A stretch of DNA of 64,000 bases from Xanthobacter tagetidis. GTDB lineage: Bacteria > Pseudomonadota > Alphaproteobacteria > Rhizobiales > Xanthobacteraceae. Positions 1-8,135 of this stretch are shown piece after piece (the first letter of the stretch is position 1; the number at the start of each line of letters is the position of its first letter). The notes beneath the pieces are model-generated. The model saw nothing but the letters and a program-made list of their open reading frames with translations, was not told the origin of the DNA and ran no database searches. The stretch is taken from the NCBI RefSeq assembly GCF_003667445.1, contig NZ_RCTF01000001.1, positions 310,001 through 374,000 of the forward strand, in the 5' to 3' direction. Made by a program: the position numbers and the translations under genes.

Positions 1-474
1 AATCCCGGGCCGATGCTGTTCGTGAACAACCCGCAGACCATCTATGCGGTGTTCACCATCTTCATTCTCGCCAACCTGCTGATGATCCCGCTCGGCCTCC
101 TGGCGCTGAAGGCGGGCACGGCGCTGCTGCGCTTCCCGCGCCGCATCCTGATCCCGATCATCCTCATGTTCTGCATCGTCGGCTCGTATGCGGTGAACAA
201 TTCCCCCTACGGCGTGGTGCTCATGCTGGTGTTCGGCGTGCTCGGCTTCCTGATGGAGGAGCACGAGATCCCGATCGCGCCGTGCGTGCTCGGCATCGTG
301 CTCGGCAAGCTGCTGGAGGAGAGCTTCGTCACCTCCATGATCAAGGCGGACGGCGACCTGCTGGCCTTCTTCGAGCGGCCGATCTCCGGCACGCTCGGGG
401 CGCTCACCATCCTGGTGTTCGTGTGGCCGATCTGGTCGTCCCTGCGGGCGCGACGGCAGCGCCGGGCAGCGTGA
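1..474 (+). CDS. TctA-family tricarboxylate transporter permease, C-terminal part (runs off the window start)
   Basis: The reading frame is open from base 1 and ends at 474. It gives the last ~157 residues of a large integral-membrane permease of the tripartite tricarboxylate transporter type (TctA). The family imports carboxylates with a periplasmic binding protein and a small TctB subunit. Several hydrophobic segments are visible, including one rich in I/L/F around residues 45-75, and a basic tail (SLRARRQRRAA) ends it. The start codon and most of the protein lie outside the window, so substrate cannot be judged. The assignment is from recall of the TctA C-terminal pattern and is fairly secure. 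Confidence 0.75.
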   Translation, partial: NPGPMLFVNNPQTIYAVFTIFILANLLMIPLGLLALKAGTALLRFPRRILIPIILMFCIVGSYAVNNSPYGVVLMLVFGVLGFLMEEHEIPIAPCVLGIVLGKLLEESFVTSMIKADGDLLAFFERPISGTLGALTILVFVWPIWSSLRARRQRRAA

Positions 475-494
475 GGACCGGGACCGAGGCAGGA

Positions 495-513
495 GGCGCG
501 CCGCCGGCGCGCC
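495..513. terminator. GC-rich hairpin between convergent genes
   Basis: An 8-bp perfect inverted repeat (GGCGCGCC, loop GCC, GGCGCGCC) lies between the stop codon at 474 and the stop of the opposite-strand gene at 517. It has no T-run on either side. It could serve as a bidirectional terminator or only be a GC-rich palindrome. Confidence 0.35.
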
Positions 514-516
514 GGA

Positions 517-3423
517 CTATTCGGCCGCGGCCCGCCGCTTCTTGGCCTCCACCGGAGCCGGCTCGATCAAGGCGCGGCATTCCTCGGCGGTGAAGGGCTC
601 GCCGAAGACCAGGCCCTGGGCGTATTCGCAGCCCAGCTCCGCCATTTCCACCGCTTCCTGCTCGCGCTCCAGGCCCGAGGCGATGACGTCCATGCCGAGG
701 TCGTGGGCGAGGTCCACCAGCGAGCCGACGATCACCGGCCGCGCGGCCCGCGCCGGGCCCTTGGAGGTGTCGCGCACGAAGCGCTGGTCGATCTTGATGG
801 CGTCCACCGGGAAGCGCTGCAGATAGGGCAGAGAGGAATAGCCGGCGCCGAAATCCGTCAAGCACAGCCCCGCGCCCAGCTCGCGCATGCGCGCCAGCAC
901 CACCGCGGCGTATTCCGGATTCTCCATCACCAGGCTCTCGGCCACCTCCAGCTTCAGCGAGCCCACCGCCACCGCGTTGCGGGCGAGCACCGACTTCAGA
1001 TCCTGGATCAGATCGTGCCGCAGAAGCTGGCGCGAGGAGACGTTGACGTGCATGAACAAAGGCGGATCCACGCGCAGCATGCGCTGCCACTGGCCGAGCT
1101 GGCGCGCCGCCTTGTCGAGCACGAACAGGCCAAGGTCGAGCACCAGCCCGGTCTCCTCCGCAAGGCGCCAGAATTCGGAGGCCGCAAGCTCGCCGAGGCG
1201 CGGGTGGTTCCAGCGCACGAACGCCTCGAAGCCGCCGATCGCCCGGTCCTCCAGGCGCACCACGGGCTGGTAGCGCACCGTGATCTCGTTCTTCGAGAGC
1301 GCCTGGCGCAGCTCCGCTTCCAGCACCACGCGGTCGATCTTCTGCTGGCGCATGGCGGGGCGGAACACCTCGATGCGGTCGCCGCCGATGCGCTTGGCGT
1401 AATACATCGCCAGCTCGGCGTCCTTCAGCACCTCGTCGCGCTTGCCGACCTCGGGGCCGGAGAGCACGAGGCCGATGGAGGCGGTCACGAACACCTCCTT
1501 GTCGGCGAAGGTGATGGGCGCGCGCAGCGAGCGGCGCAGGGTGTCGGCGAAGGTGGTGATGCGCTCGGGGTCGCGCTCCGACATGAGGATGAGGCCGAAC
1601 TGGTCGCCGGACATCCGGGCGAGCGTGTCCTGCGGCTTCATCAGGCGCATCAGGCGCCGCGCCACCGTCAGAAGGATGGAGTCGGCCATCGCCATGCCGA
1701 CCTTGACGTTGACCTCCTTGAACCGGTCGAGGTCGATCACCATCACGGTCGGCTTCACCTTCTCGTCCAGCTTGGCGAAGGTGAGCGCCTGGCCCAGCCG
1801 GTCGAGGAACAGCTCGCCGTTGGGCAGGCCGGTGAGGTTGTCGCGCACCGCGTCGTGCAGCAGGCGTTCCGCGGCGATGCGCGCGCCGGTGACGTCGGTC
1901 AGCGTGCCGATGCAGCGCACCACCTCGCCGTCCGCGCCCACCACCGGGCGGGCCTTGAGGTTGAACGTGAGATAGTGCCCGTCGATGGCCCTCAGGCGGA
2001 AGTCCTGGTCGATGCGCCCGCGCCGCTGATCGATGATGCCGTCGAGCGTCGCCCGGAAGCGGTCGCGGTCGGCGGGGTGGAGCACCTCCAGCCAGCCCGC
2101 CGCCTCGGTCTCCAGCGAATGGCGCTTGAGGCCGAGCGCCTCCTCCGCCTCGGGCGATGTGTAGATGCGGTCCGTGTCGACGTCCCAGTCCCACACCATG
2201 AGGCCCGAGCCGGCGAGCGCCAGCGCGCGGCGCTCCAGTTCCGAGGCCGAGCCCTGCACCCCGCCGATGCCGGCGAACGCATGCTGCATCACCGTGAAGC
2301 CGATCAGCATGACGATCAGCACCAGGCCGCCGGAGAGCGCGGCCGCCGCCAGATCGTTGGTGACGAGGCCCGCCACGGTCAGCCCGGCCATCACGACCCA
2401 GACCACCAGAAGCGACCAGGTGGGAATGATGAGCACGGCGCGGTCGTAGCCGTGCTGGGAGAGCCAGACCACCACCGCGAGCCCGGCCACCGCGACCGCC
2501 AGCAGCGACAGGCGGGCGATGCCGGCGGCGACCGGCGCATCGAGGATGGCGAGCACCACCAGGGCCGCGAGGAAGGTCAGCCAGCCGGCCGCCACGTGCA
2601 CGTAGCGCACGTGCCAGCGGTTGAGGTTGAGATAGGCGAACAGGAATACAAGCAGGGTCGCGGTCAGGATCGCCTCGCCGGCTGCGCGCCAGAACTGCTC
2701 GGCGATGGGCGACAGGCCGAACACCTTCGACCAGAAGGCGAAATCGAGGCCGATATAGCCGAGCACCGCCCAGGCCAGCGCCGCGGCCGCCGGGAACATC
2801 ACCGAGCCCTTCACCACGAACAGGATGGTGAGGAACAGGGCGAGCAGGCCGGCGATGCCGATGACAATGCCGTGGTAGAGCGTGAAGGCGTTCACCCGGT
2901 CCTTGTAGGCGTCGGGCTTCCACATATAGAGCTGCGGCAGGTTCGGCCCGCCCAGCTCGGCGACGAAGGTGACGGTGGAGCCGGGATCGAGCGTGACCAG
3001 GAAGACGTCCGCGTCGGGCGAAGCCTGCCGCTCCGGCTTGAAGCCCTGGCTGGGGGTGAGCGAGACGAGGCGCCGGTTGCCGAGATCCGGCCAGAACAGG
3101 CCCGATCCCACCATCCGGTAGTAGGGCGCGACAATGAGGCGGTCCACCTGCTCGTCGGTGTTGTTGGAGAGCGCGAAGGCGATCCAGTCCACATGGTTTC
3201 GGCCGTCGGCACTGCGCACCTCGATGCGGCGCACGACGCCTTCCGAATCGGGGGCCGTGGAGAGCTGGATGCGGTCGCTGTCTGTGGTCTGGCGCTGAAC
3301 CGCAGGCAGGAGATCGATCAGGTTCGCGTCGAGGCGAACGGCCACGGCATCCACGGCCCGGGCATCGCCGGGCGAGGCAAGCAAAGCGGCGATCGCCATC
3401 AGGACGACAAGGAAAACCTGCAA
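517..3423 (-). CDS. Membrane protein with 7TM sensor, PAS, degenerate GGDEF and degenerate EAL domains
   Basis: Proposed start is the TTG at 3423, because GGAGG stands 7 bases before it (3431-3435) and the protein then begins with a clean signal peptide (MQVFLVVLMAIAALLAS..). An upstream ATG at 3543 is possible but would add a non-hydrophobic leader. Layout: signal peptide, periplasmic sensing region (~25-190), about seven membrane helices (~190-370), PAS (~390-510), GGDEF (~530-690), EAL (~710-960). Active-site motifs are altered: SGDQF replaces GGDEF, EAF replaces EAL, TDFGAG replaces DDFGTG, and ASGLE replaces AEGVE. The protein is therefore more likely a c-di-GMP or GTP sensor or scaffold than an active synthase or phosphodiesterase. 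Coding sense is supported by domain order; target unknown. Confidence 0.85.
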   Translation of the reverse strand: MQVFLVVLMAIAALLASPGDARAVDAVAVRLDANLIDLLPAVQRQTTDSDRIQLSTAPDSEGVVRRIEVRSADGRNHVDWIAFALSNNTDEQVDRLIVAPYYRMVGSGLFWPDLGNRRLVSLTPSQGFKPERQASPDADVFLVTLDPGSTVTFVAELGGPNLPQLYMWKPDAYKDRVNAFTLYHGIVIGIAGLLALFLTILFVVKGSVMFPAAAALAWAVLGYIGLDFAFWSKVFGLSPIAEQFWRAAGEAILTATLLVFLFAYLNLNRWHVRYVHVAAGWLTFLAALVVLAILDAPVAAGIARLSLLAVAVAGLAVVVWLSQHGYDRAVLIIPTWSLLVVWVVMAGLTVAGLVTNDLAAAALSGGLVLIVMLIGFTVMQHAFAGIGGVQGSASELERRALALAGSGLMVWDWDVDTDRIYTSPEAEEALGLKRHSLETEAAGWLEVLHPADRDRFRATLDGIIDQRRGRIDQDFRLRAIDGHYLTFNLKARPVVGADGEVVRCIGTLTDVTGARIAAERLLHDAVRDNLTGLPNGELFLDRLGQALTFAKLDEKVKPTVMVIDLDRFKEVNVKVGMAMADSILLTVARRLMRLMKPQDTLARMSGDQFGLILMSERDPERITTFADTLRRSLRAPITFADKEVFVTASIGLVLSGPEVGKRDEVLKDAELAMYYAKRIGGDRIEVFRPAMRQQKIDRVVLEAELRQALSKNEITVRYQPVVRLEDRAIGGFEAFVRWNHPRLGELAASEFWRLAEETGLVLDLGLFVLDKAARQLGQWQRMLRVDPPLFMHVNVSSRQLLRHDLIQDLKSVLARNAVAVGSLKLEVAESLVMENPEYAAVVLARMRELGAGLCLTDFGAGYSSLPYLQRFPVDAIKIDQRFVRDTSKGPARAARPVIVGSLVDLAHDLGMDVIASGLEREQEAVEMAELGCEYAQGLVFGEPFTAEECRALIEPAPVEAKKRRAAAE

Positions 3424-4005
3424 ATCCGGGCCTCCGCACCCGCTGTCCGGACTGGCCGGACCAGTCTTGAAGCGCCAGGTTCGCCGCCTCGTCGGCGCCC
3501 GAAACCCGGCGGCCCCCACCTTTGCGAGGCCATCCGCCGTCATGGGCCGGATGGCCTGCCAGCGGACGGCGGCGCGGCCGAAGCCGCGCTTGCCGGCGCA
3601 TTCGTCCGGCGGAAGCGAGTGCTCTATCGACGCCGTTGGACCGAAGCAAGGCAGCCGCCGCGCTGCGCCCGGCCTGCCCCGTCCGAGGGCGTCCTCCCCG
3701 CGCACAGGTCGCGGCACGGGGGTACTTGAACGGGCACCTTAAGCGGGACAAGCCCGCGCGGAAATCCCTTTTTCGCCTGACCTAGGAGCAGCCCCGCGGC
3801 ATGAGCGACATTTGGGCATGGCCGCAGGGCGCCTGCCGCCGCCGGTTCACGAACCCGTGATAGACGCCCCCGCACCACGGCATCGTCCGGCGCCGGCGGA
3901 GGAGGTTTCTTCGCGGCCCCGGTCACGGCACAATGTCCGCCCCAGCGCCGTGTGAACGCCGGGCGAGGTCCCTCGCCTGCTGGGTCGGACATCAAGGAGA
4001 CGATC
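3424..4005. other. Intergenic region between divergent genes
   Basis: About 580 bases separate the TTG start at 3423 from the GTG start at 4006. No convincing gene, RNA or repeat is seen. It must hold promoters for both flanking genes. If the ATG at 3543 is the true start of the sensor protein, the first 120 bases are coding. Confidence 0.4.
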
Positions 4006-4188
4006 GTGGAGGAAGACCGTCCCGCTGCAGCCCCCGCGCCGATCATCGGGGCGGACCTCTCGCGGCTCTCGGTGGCCGAGATCGAGGCCCGCATCGCCGA
4101 ACTGAAGACGGAGATCGCCCGCCTGGAGGAGGCACTTTCCCGCAAGAAGGCATCGCTCGACGCCGCGAATGCGGCCTTCAAGTTCTGA
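4006..4188 (+). CDS. DUF1192 family small protein
   Basis: Sixty residues from a GTG start at 4006 with AAGGAG six bases before it; an in-frame ATG at 3952 lacks such a site. The core LSVAEIEARIAELKTEIARL is a short amphipathic coiled coil followed by AANAAFKF, the typical ending of the DUF1192 family found in alphaproteobacteria. The function of the family is unknown. Size matches the family (about 60 residues). Confidence 0.75.
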   Translation: MEEDRPAAAPAPIIGADLSRLSVAEIEARIAELKTEIARLEEALSRKKASLDAANAAFKF

Positions 4189-4312
4189 CGCGGCGCGAGA
4201 GCCGAAACTCTTCCGGCTGCGGCGGCAGCGCGGTACGGCATTTTGCGAGGGGCAGGGGTTTTATCCCCAAGCCGTTAATCTCCCGTTAATTTTCGCCGCA
4301 CATAATCAACTT

Positions 4313-4393
4313 GTCCGTCGAAGGTGATTCTCCCGGACATCTGGCAACTCTCCCTGTCAGACTACAGAGCCGCCGCAAGGCGGCTCTTCTTTA
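4313..4393 (+). ncRNA. Candidate small RNA ending in an intrinsic terminator
   Basis: A possible -10 box (CATAAT, 4301-4306) precedes an ~80-nt stretch with three potential stem-loops: GTCCG/CGGAC near the 5' end, a CTGGCA/TGTCAG stem enclosing the pyrimidine-rich loop ACTCTCCC, and a strong terminator. No open reading frame fits. A C/U-rich loop of this kind resembles the anti-Shine-Dalgarno loops of trans-acting rhizobial sRNAs. This is inference from structure only; the -35 box is weak and no family was recognised. Confidence 0.5.
4366..4393 (+). terminator. Rho-independent terminator
   Basis: AGAGCCGCC, loop GCAA, GGCGGCTCT: a 9-bp perfect stem (4366-4374 with 4379-4387) with a stable GNRA-type tetraloop, followed by TCTTTAA. 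It lies 175 bases beyond the DUF1192 stop, which suggests it ends a separate short transcript rather than that gene alone. Confidence 0.75.
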
Positions 4394-4510
4394 AGCCCGC
4401 CCCCGCAATCCCCGCTATTTGCCAGCCGCCCGGCTTTACCCAGCCCCGGCCGCGGCGCATGTCTGTCCGGCGCCCACCGCCGCTGCGGGCGACAGGATTG
4501 GCGAAGGATC

Positions 4511-4984
4511 ATGGGACGTTCCGGGCAGACACGGGAGACGGGGGATCGGCTGGCACGGCTCGTCACCGATGTGCTCGACGCTGCCGCCGAGGCGCGGCGG
4601 ACGCTGGCGCGCATCTGCGCCCAGGCCGAGGAACAGACCACCGGCGGCGATCCCGCCGCATTCTCGCACGCCGCATTCTCACGCTTCGTGGAGGAAACCG
4701 CGCTCGCTGCCTTGCTGCTGCGGGCGGCGCGCGAGGGCGACCTCGGGGCGGACGCCGCCCGGCGCGAGATGGAGCGGCTTGGCCCCTGTCCGGCGGGCGC
4801 CGCGCAATGGCCCGCCGCGCTTCAGGCCGATGCCGCGCGGCTCGCCGGCCTGCGGCGCGCCCTCGCGGCCCAGGATGCGGAGGCTGCGGCCGACATCCTC
4901 CACGCTCCGGCCCAACGCAAAGAGCCGCGACGGCGGCCTTCCGGCCGCCCGCGGCTCCGACTGGTCGAAAGCGAGGGTCGCTAG
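4511..4984 (+). CDS. Hypothetical protein, Ala/Arg-rich, helical
   Basis: 157 residues from ATG 4511. No family recognised. The sequence is strongly helical and charged, with a basic tail (RKEPRRRPSGRPRLRLVESEGR region) and no membrane segment or signal peptide. The interval 4189-4510 before it contains the candidate sRNA. Codon use looks like its neighbours, but a chance open frame in GC-rich DNA cannot be excluded. No function can be proposed. Confidence 0.45.
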   Translation: MGRSGQTRETGDRLARLVTDVLDAAAEARRTLARICAQAEEQTTGGDPAAFSHAAFSRFVEETALAALLLRAAREGDLGADAARREMERLGPCPAGAAQWPAALQADAARLAGLRRALAAQDAEAAADILHAPAQRKEPRRRPSGRPRLRLVESEGR

Positions 4985-4990
4985 CTCTGC

Positions 4991-5032
4991 GGCCGGCCTG
5001 CGGCGTGCGCGCGCATGGCGCGCCGGCCGGCC
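4991..5032. terminator. GC-rich inverted repeat between convergent genes
   Basis: GGCCGGCC at 4991-4998 and again at 5025-5032 enclose a GC-rich loop, between the stop at 4984 and the rpmE stop at 5040. No T-run is present; a role as bidirectional terminator is only a guess. Confidence 0.25.
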
Positions 5033-5039
5033 CGCGCGA

Positions 5040-5264
5040 TCACTTCTTGAGAAGCGCGCCGAACTTGTTCTTGAAGCGCGAAACGCGGCCGCCGCGGTCC
5101 ATGATCTGCTGGCTGCCGCCGGTCCATGCCGGATGGGTGCGCGGATCGATGTCGAGCTGAAGGGTGTCGCCCTCCTTGCCGTAGGTCGACCGGGTCGTGT
5201 ACTCCGAGCCGTCCGTCATCACCACCTTGATGAAGTGATAGTCGGGATGGATGTCGCTCTTCAT
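5040..5264 (-). CDS. rpmE: 50S ribosomal protein L31, Cys-free form
   Basis: 74 residues beginning [10 protein letters not shown] and containing [13 protein letters not shown] and THPAWTGG, the hallmark blocks of bacterial L31. The protein lies at the base of the large subunit central protuberance and bridges to the small subunit. No cysteine is present, so this is the zinc-independent form usual in alphaproteobacteria. Length is normal. The gene stands alone and is read away from the divergent ABC exporter gene at 5357. Confidence 0.97.
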   Translation of the reverse strand: MKSDIHPDYHFIKVVMTDGSEYTTRSTYGKEGDTLQLDIDPRTHPAWTGGSQQIMDRGGRVSRFKNKFGALLKK

Positions 5265-5356
5265 CGGTTCAATCCTTTTCGCCGCGTCGTGCCCCTTTAC
5301 AGGGCGCCGCGACGCTCAATTTCGGTTCCTGCCGGAAGTGGCGGGTCTATAGCCGA

Positions 5357-7192
5357 GTGCATGCTTTGACACAAGCCGGCCTGACCACCGATCTCGCGCC
5401 CGCCGCGCGCGACCCCGAAACACCTGTTCCCGCAACGCCCAAGGCGCGGCGCGACCTGAAGCCGCTCGCCGGCCTGTGGCCCTACGTGTCGCGCTGCCGC
5501 GGCCGTATGCTGGCCGCGCTCGCTGCGATCCTGACGGCAGCGCTCGCCACGCTCGCTTTGCCGGTCGCGGTGCGGCGGATGATCGATTTCGGGTTCGCCG
5601 TCGACCACCAGGGCATGATCGACCGGTATTTCGCCGTGCTGGTGGCGGTCGTGGCGGTGCTCGCCGCGGCCTCGGCCGCCCGCTACTACCTCGTTACAAC
5701 CCTGGGTGAGCGCGTGGTGGCGGACCTGCGCACCGCGGTGTTCGCGCGCCTCGTCTCGCTGGACGGCGCCTTCTACGACCAGGCGCGCACCGGCGAACTC
5801 ACCTCGCGTCTCACCGCCGACACCACGCAGATCAAGTCGGCGGTCGGCGCCTCGGCCTCCACCGCCTTGCGCAACCTCGTCTTGTGCCTCGGCGGGGTGG
5901 CGATGATGGTGGTGACGAGCCCGCGTTTGTCGGGCCTCGTTCTGGTGGCGATCCCGATCATCGTCCTGCCGCTGATGGCCTCGGGCCGCAAGGTGCGCCG
6001 CCTCTCGCGCCTCGCCCAGGACACGCTGGCCGACGCCTCGGCCTATGCGTCGGAGGCGGTCTCCGCCATGCGCGCACTCCAGTCGTCCAGCGCCGAGGGC
6101 GCGGCCCGCGCCCGCTTCGAGGGCGAGGTGGAGCGCGCCTACGGCGCCGCGCTCGCGGCCTCGCGCTCGCGCGCCTGGCTCACCGGCATCGCCATCTTCC
6201 TGGTGTTCGCCAGCATCGTCGCGGTGCTGTGGGCGGGCGCCCAGTCGGTGCTCAACGGCACCATGACCTCGGGCGAGCTGTCGCAGTTCGTGCTCTATGC
6301 GGTGCTCTCCGCCGCCTCGCTCGGCAATCTGTCGGAGACTTGGGGCGAGGTCTCCGCCGCCGCCGGCGCCGCCGAGCGCATCGGCGAGCTGCTCAAGACC
6401 GAGCCTCAGGTAAAGGCGCCGGAGCGCCCGCTCGCTTTGCCCGCCCGGATCTCGGGCGCCATCCGCTTCGACGAGGTGAGCTTCTCCTACCCCACCCGCC
6501 CGGACGCGCGGGCGCTGCACGGCGTCTCGTTCGCGATCCGCCCGGGCGAGCGCGTGGCGCTGGTCGGCCCCTCGGGCGGCGGCAAGAGCACGGTGTTCCA
6601 GCTCCTGGAGCGCTTCTACGACCCGCAAGGGGGCCGCATCCTGCTCGGCGACGACGACATCCGCCTGTGCGACCCGGAGGCGGTGCGCCGCCAGATGGCG
6701 ATGGTGCCCCAGGAGGCGGTGATCTTCGCCGACACCGTGCGTGGCAACATCCGCCTCGGCCGCCCGGACGCCACGGACGCCGAAGTGGAAGCGGCAGGGC
6801 GCGCCGCGCTGGTGGACGAGTTCACGCAGAAGCTGCCCGAAGGCTGGGACACGCCGGTGGGAGAGCGCGGCGTGACGCTTTCCGGCGGCCAGCGCCAGCG
6901 CATCGTCATCGCCCGTGCCATCCTGAGGGAAGCACCGATCCTGCTGCTCGACGAGGCGACGAGCGCCCTCGACGCGGAGAGCGAGAAGCTGGTGCAGACC
7001 GCGCTGGAGCATTCCATGGCCGGGCGCACCAGCCTCGTCATCGCCCACCGGCTCGCCACGGTCCTGTCCGCCGACCGCATCCTGGTGATGGAGGATGGGC
7101 GCATCGTCGACGAGGGCACCCACTCGGAACTGGTGGCGAAGGGCGGGCTCTATGCCCGCCTCGCCACGCTCCAGTTCAATCAGGGAAACTGA
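5357..7192 (+). CDS. ABC transporter, fused permease/ATPase (exporter type)
   Basis: 611 residues from GTG 5357. The N-terminal half (~45-340) is a six-helix type IV ABC exporter membrane domain; the C-terminal half (~365-605) is the nucleotide-binding domain. Walker A GPSGGGKST, Q-loop MVPQE, signature LSGGQ, Walker B ILLLDEAT and the H-loop AHR are all intact, so it should be an active ATPase working as a homodimer or half-transporter dimer. Such MsbA/LmrA-like proteins export lipids or drugs; the substrate cannot be read from sequence. It is preceded by rpmE on the other strand and followed closely by a convergent acetyltransferase gene. Confidence 0.92.
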   Translation: MHALTQAGLTTDLAPAARDPETPVPATPKARRDLKPLAGLWPYVSRCRGRMLAALAAILTAALATLALPVAVRRMIDFGFAVDHQGMIDRYFAVLVAVVAVLAAASAARYYLVTTLGERVVADLRTAVFARLVSLDGAFYDQARTGELTSRLTADTTQIKSAVGASASTALRNLVLCLGGVAMMVVTSPRLSGLVLVAIPIIVLPLMASGRKVRRLSRLAQDTLADASAYASEAVSAMRALQSSSAEGAARARFEGEVERAYGAALAASRSRAWLTGIAIFLVFASIVAVLWAGAQSVLNGTMTSGELSQFVLYAVLSAASLGNLSETWGEVSAAAGAAERIGELLKTEPQVKAPERPLALPARISGAIRFDEVSFSYPTRPDARALHGVSFAIRPGERVALVGPSGGGKSTVFQLLERFYDPQGGRILLGDDDIRLCDPEAVRRQMAMVPQEAVIFADTVRGNIRLGRPDATDAEVEAAGRAALVDEFTQKLPEGWDTPVGERGVTLSGGQRQRIVIARAILREAPILLLDEATSALDAESEKLVQTALEHSMAGRTSLVIAHRLATVLSADRILVMEDGRIVDEGTHSELVAKGGLYARLATLQFNQGN

Positions 7193-7202
7193 GCGAACGG
7201 GA

Positions 7203-7658
7203 TCAGGCGGGCCGCCATTCCATCCGGAAGGTGCGCCGGCCGGAGAGCGGGTTTGCGCCCTCGGCGACGATGGCGAGGCCGATCTTCTGGTAGAAACGCA
7301 CCGCGCGCGGATTGTCCTGGTTCACGTCGAGCGCGACCAGGGTGGGCGAGATCGCCCGCGCCTCATCCATCAGCGCCTCGGCGGCGCCCTGCCCCCAGAA
7401 GCCGGGTCCGACCACGAGCTGGTCGAGATAGCCGGTGCCGGGATGGATCACGACGAAGCCGGCGAGCACGGCCGTCGCCGCCTCTCGCGCGACGCGCACC
7501 CGCGCCCCACCCGCCGCGAGCTGTGCCAGATGGTCCATGATCCATGGCCGGCGCGCCTCGAAGTCGATCTCCGGCATGGCCCTGGCCCAGCTCGCGACCC
7601 ACAGGTCGATCATCTGCGGCAGGAGCTCGGGCGCGGCGTCGTCAAGGGCGTAGGTCAT
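7203..7658 (-). CDS. GNAT family N-acetyltransferase
   Basis: About 151 residues starting at ATG 7658 (MTYALDDAAPELL). The acetyl-CoA region is visible as LVVGPGFWGQGAAEALMDEA followed by LDVNQDNPRAVRFYQKIGL, the standard GNAT motif A/B arrangement. A longer frame to 7697 is unlikely because it overlaps the preceding toxin gene and has no ribosome site. The gene begins 10 bases after the stop of the ParE-like gene, so the two are probably co-transcribed. Substrate unknown. Confidence 0.88.
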   Translation of the reverse strand: MTYALDDAAPELLPQMIDLWVASWARAMPEIDFEARRPWIMDHLAQLAAGGARVRVAREAATAVLAGFVVIHPGTGYLDQLVVGPGFWGQGAAEALMDEARAISPTLVALDVNQDNPRAVRFYQKIGLAIVAEGANPLSGRRTFRMEWRPA

Positions 7659-7668
7659 GGCGATCGGC

Positions 7669-7947
7669 TCAGTGTCGGCGGGATGTGTGCCGCACATGGA
7701 GGGTGGTGACGGCGTCCGGCCGCGACAGATAGAAGACCCGGAACGACCGACGCGGCACGGACAGGACCAGCACGCCGGGCGCGTCCGTTTGGCGCCCGCT
7801 CTCCGGGTGGTCCGCCAGTATTGCGACGGCGCGCTCGATGTCGGCCACCACGCGCCGCGCGGCCGGCGGACGTTCCCTCGCTATGAAATCGAGGATGGCG
7901 CGCAGGTCTGCCGCCGCCCTGGGGCTGAAGAGCAGCTGGCGCGCCAC
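7669..7947 (-). CDS. ParE/RelE superfamily toxin
   Basis: 92 residues from GTG 7947. The fold pattern is clear: SPRAAADLRAILDFIA at the N terminus, RRVVADIERAV, HPESGRQ, and a C-terminal strand region with RRSFRVFYLS, as in type II ParE-like toxins that poison gyrase or cleave mRNA. An in-frame stop just upstream rules out an earlier start. The frame immediately upstream looks like a broken antitoxin (see next entry), which makes this either a lone toxin, an inactive relic, or a pair whose antitoxin sequence carries an error. Confidence 0.85.
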   Translation of the reverse strand: MARQLLFSPRAAADLRAILDFIARERPPAARRVVADIERAVAILADHPESGRQTDAPGVLVLSVPRRSFRVFYLSRPDAVTTLHVRHTSRRH

Positions 7948-7967
7948 GCGTCGTCACCGATGGCGTG

Positions 7968-8094
7968 TCATGCGGTACAACGCTCGAAAAGCGCACGTAT
8001 CTCGGCGTCCGCGACCGAGTCACCGGCCTCGACCTGGACCTTCTGCGGGACAGTCCGGAAGGCGATCCAGCAGGAGTTGCAGCCTCTTGTCCAT
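7968..8094 (-). pseudogene. Possible frame-broken antitoxin upstream of the ParE-like toxin
   Basis: An ATG at 8094 opens a frame beginning MDKRLQLLLD but it stops after about 24 codons. The neighbouring frame, which has no start codon, reads QKVQVEAGDSVADAEIRALFERC and stops at 7968, 20 bases before the toxin start. That second segment looks like the VxDAExRAxxE tail common in short antitoxins paired with ParE. Joining the two needs a one-base shift (span 127 bases, 42 codons plus one). This could be a real mutation, a sequencing error or chance. Function is inferred only from position and the tail. Confidence 0.35.
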
Positions 8095-8135
8095 CCTTCA
8101 ATCCTAGCGCCGCCGAGGGGGCGGCGGAAGGCCCC

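Noticed and set aside
404..3751. Very long minus- and plus-strand open frames over the GGDEF/EAL gene (also 703-3729)
   Set aside because: Arg/His/Pro-rich shadow translations typical of GC-rich DNA; the frame 517-3423 carries the recognised domains.
4419..5369. 316-residue plus-strand frame across the hypothetical gene and rpmE
   Set aside because: It runs antisense through rpmE and has shadow composition.
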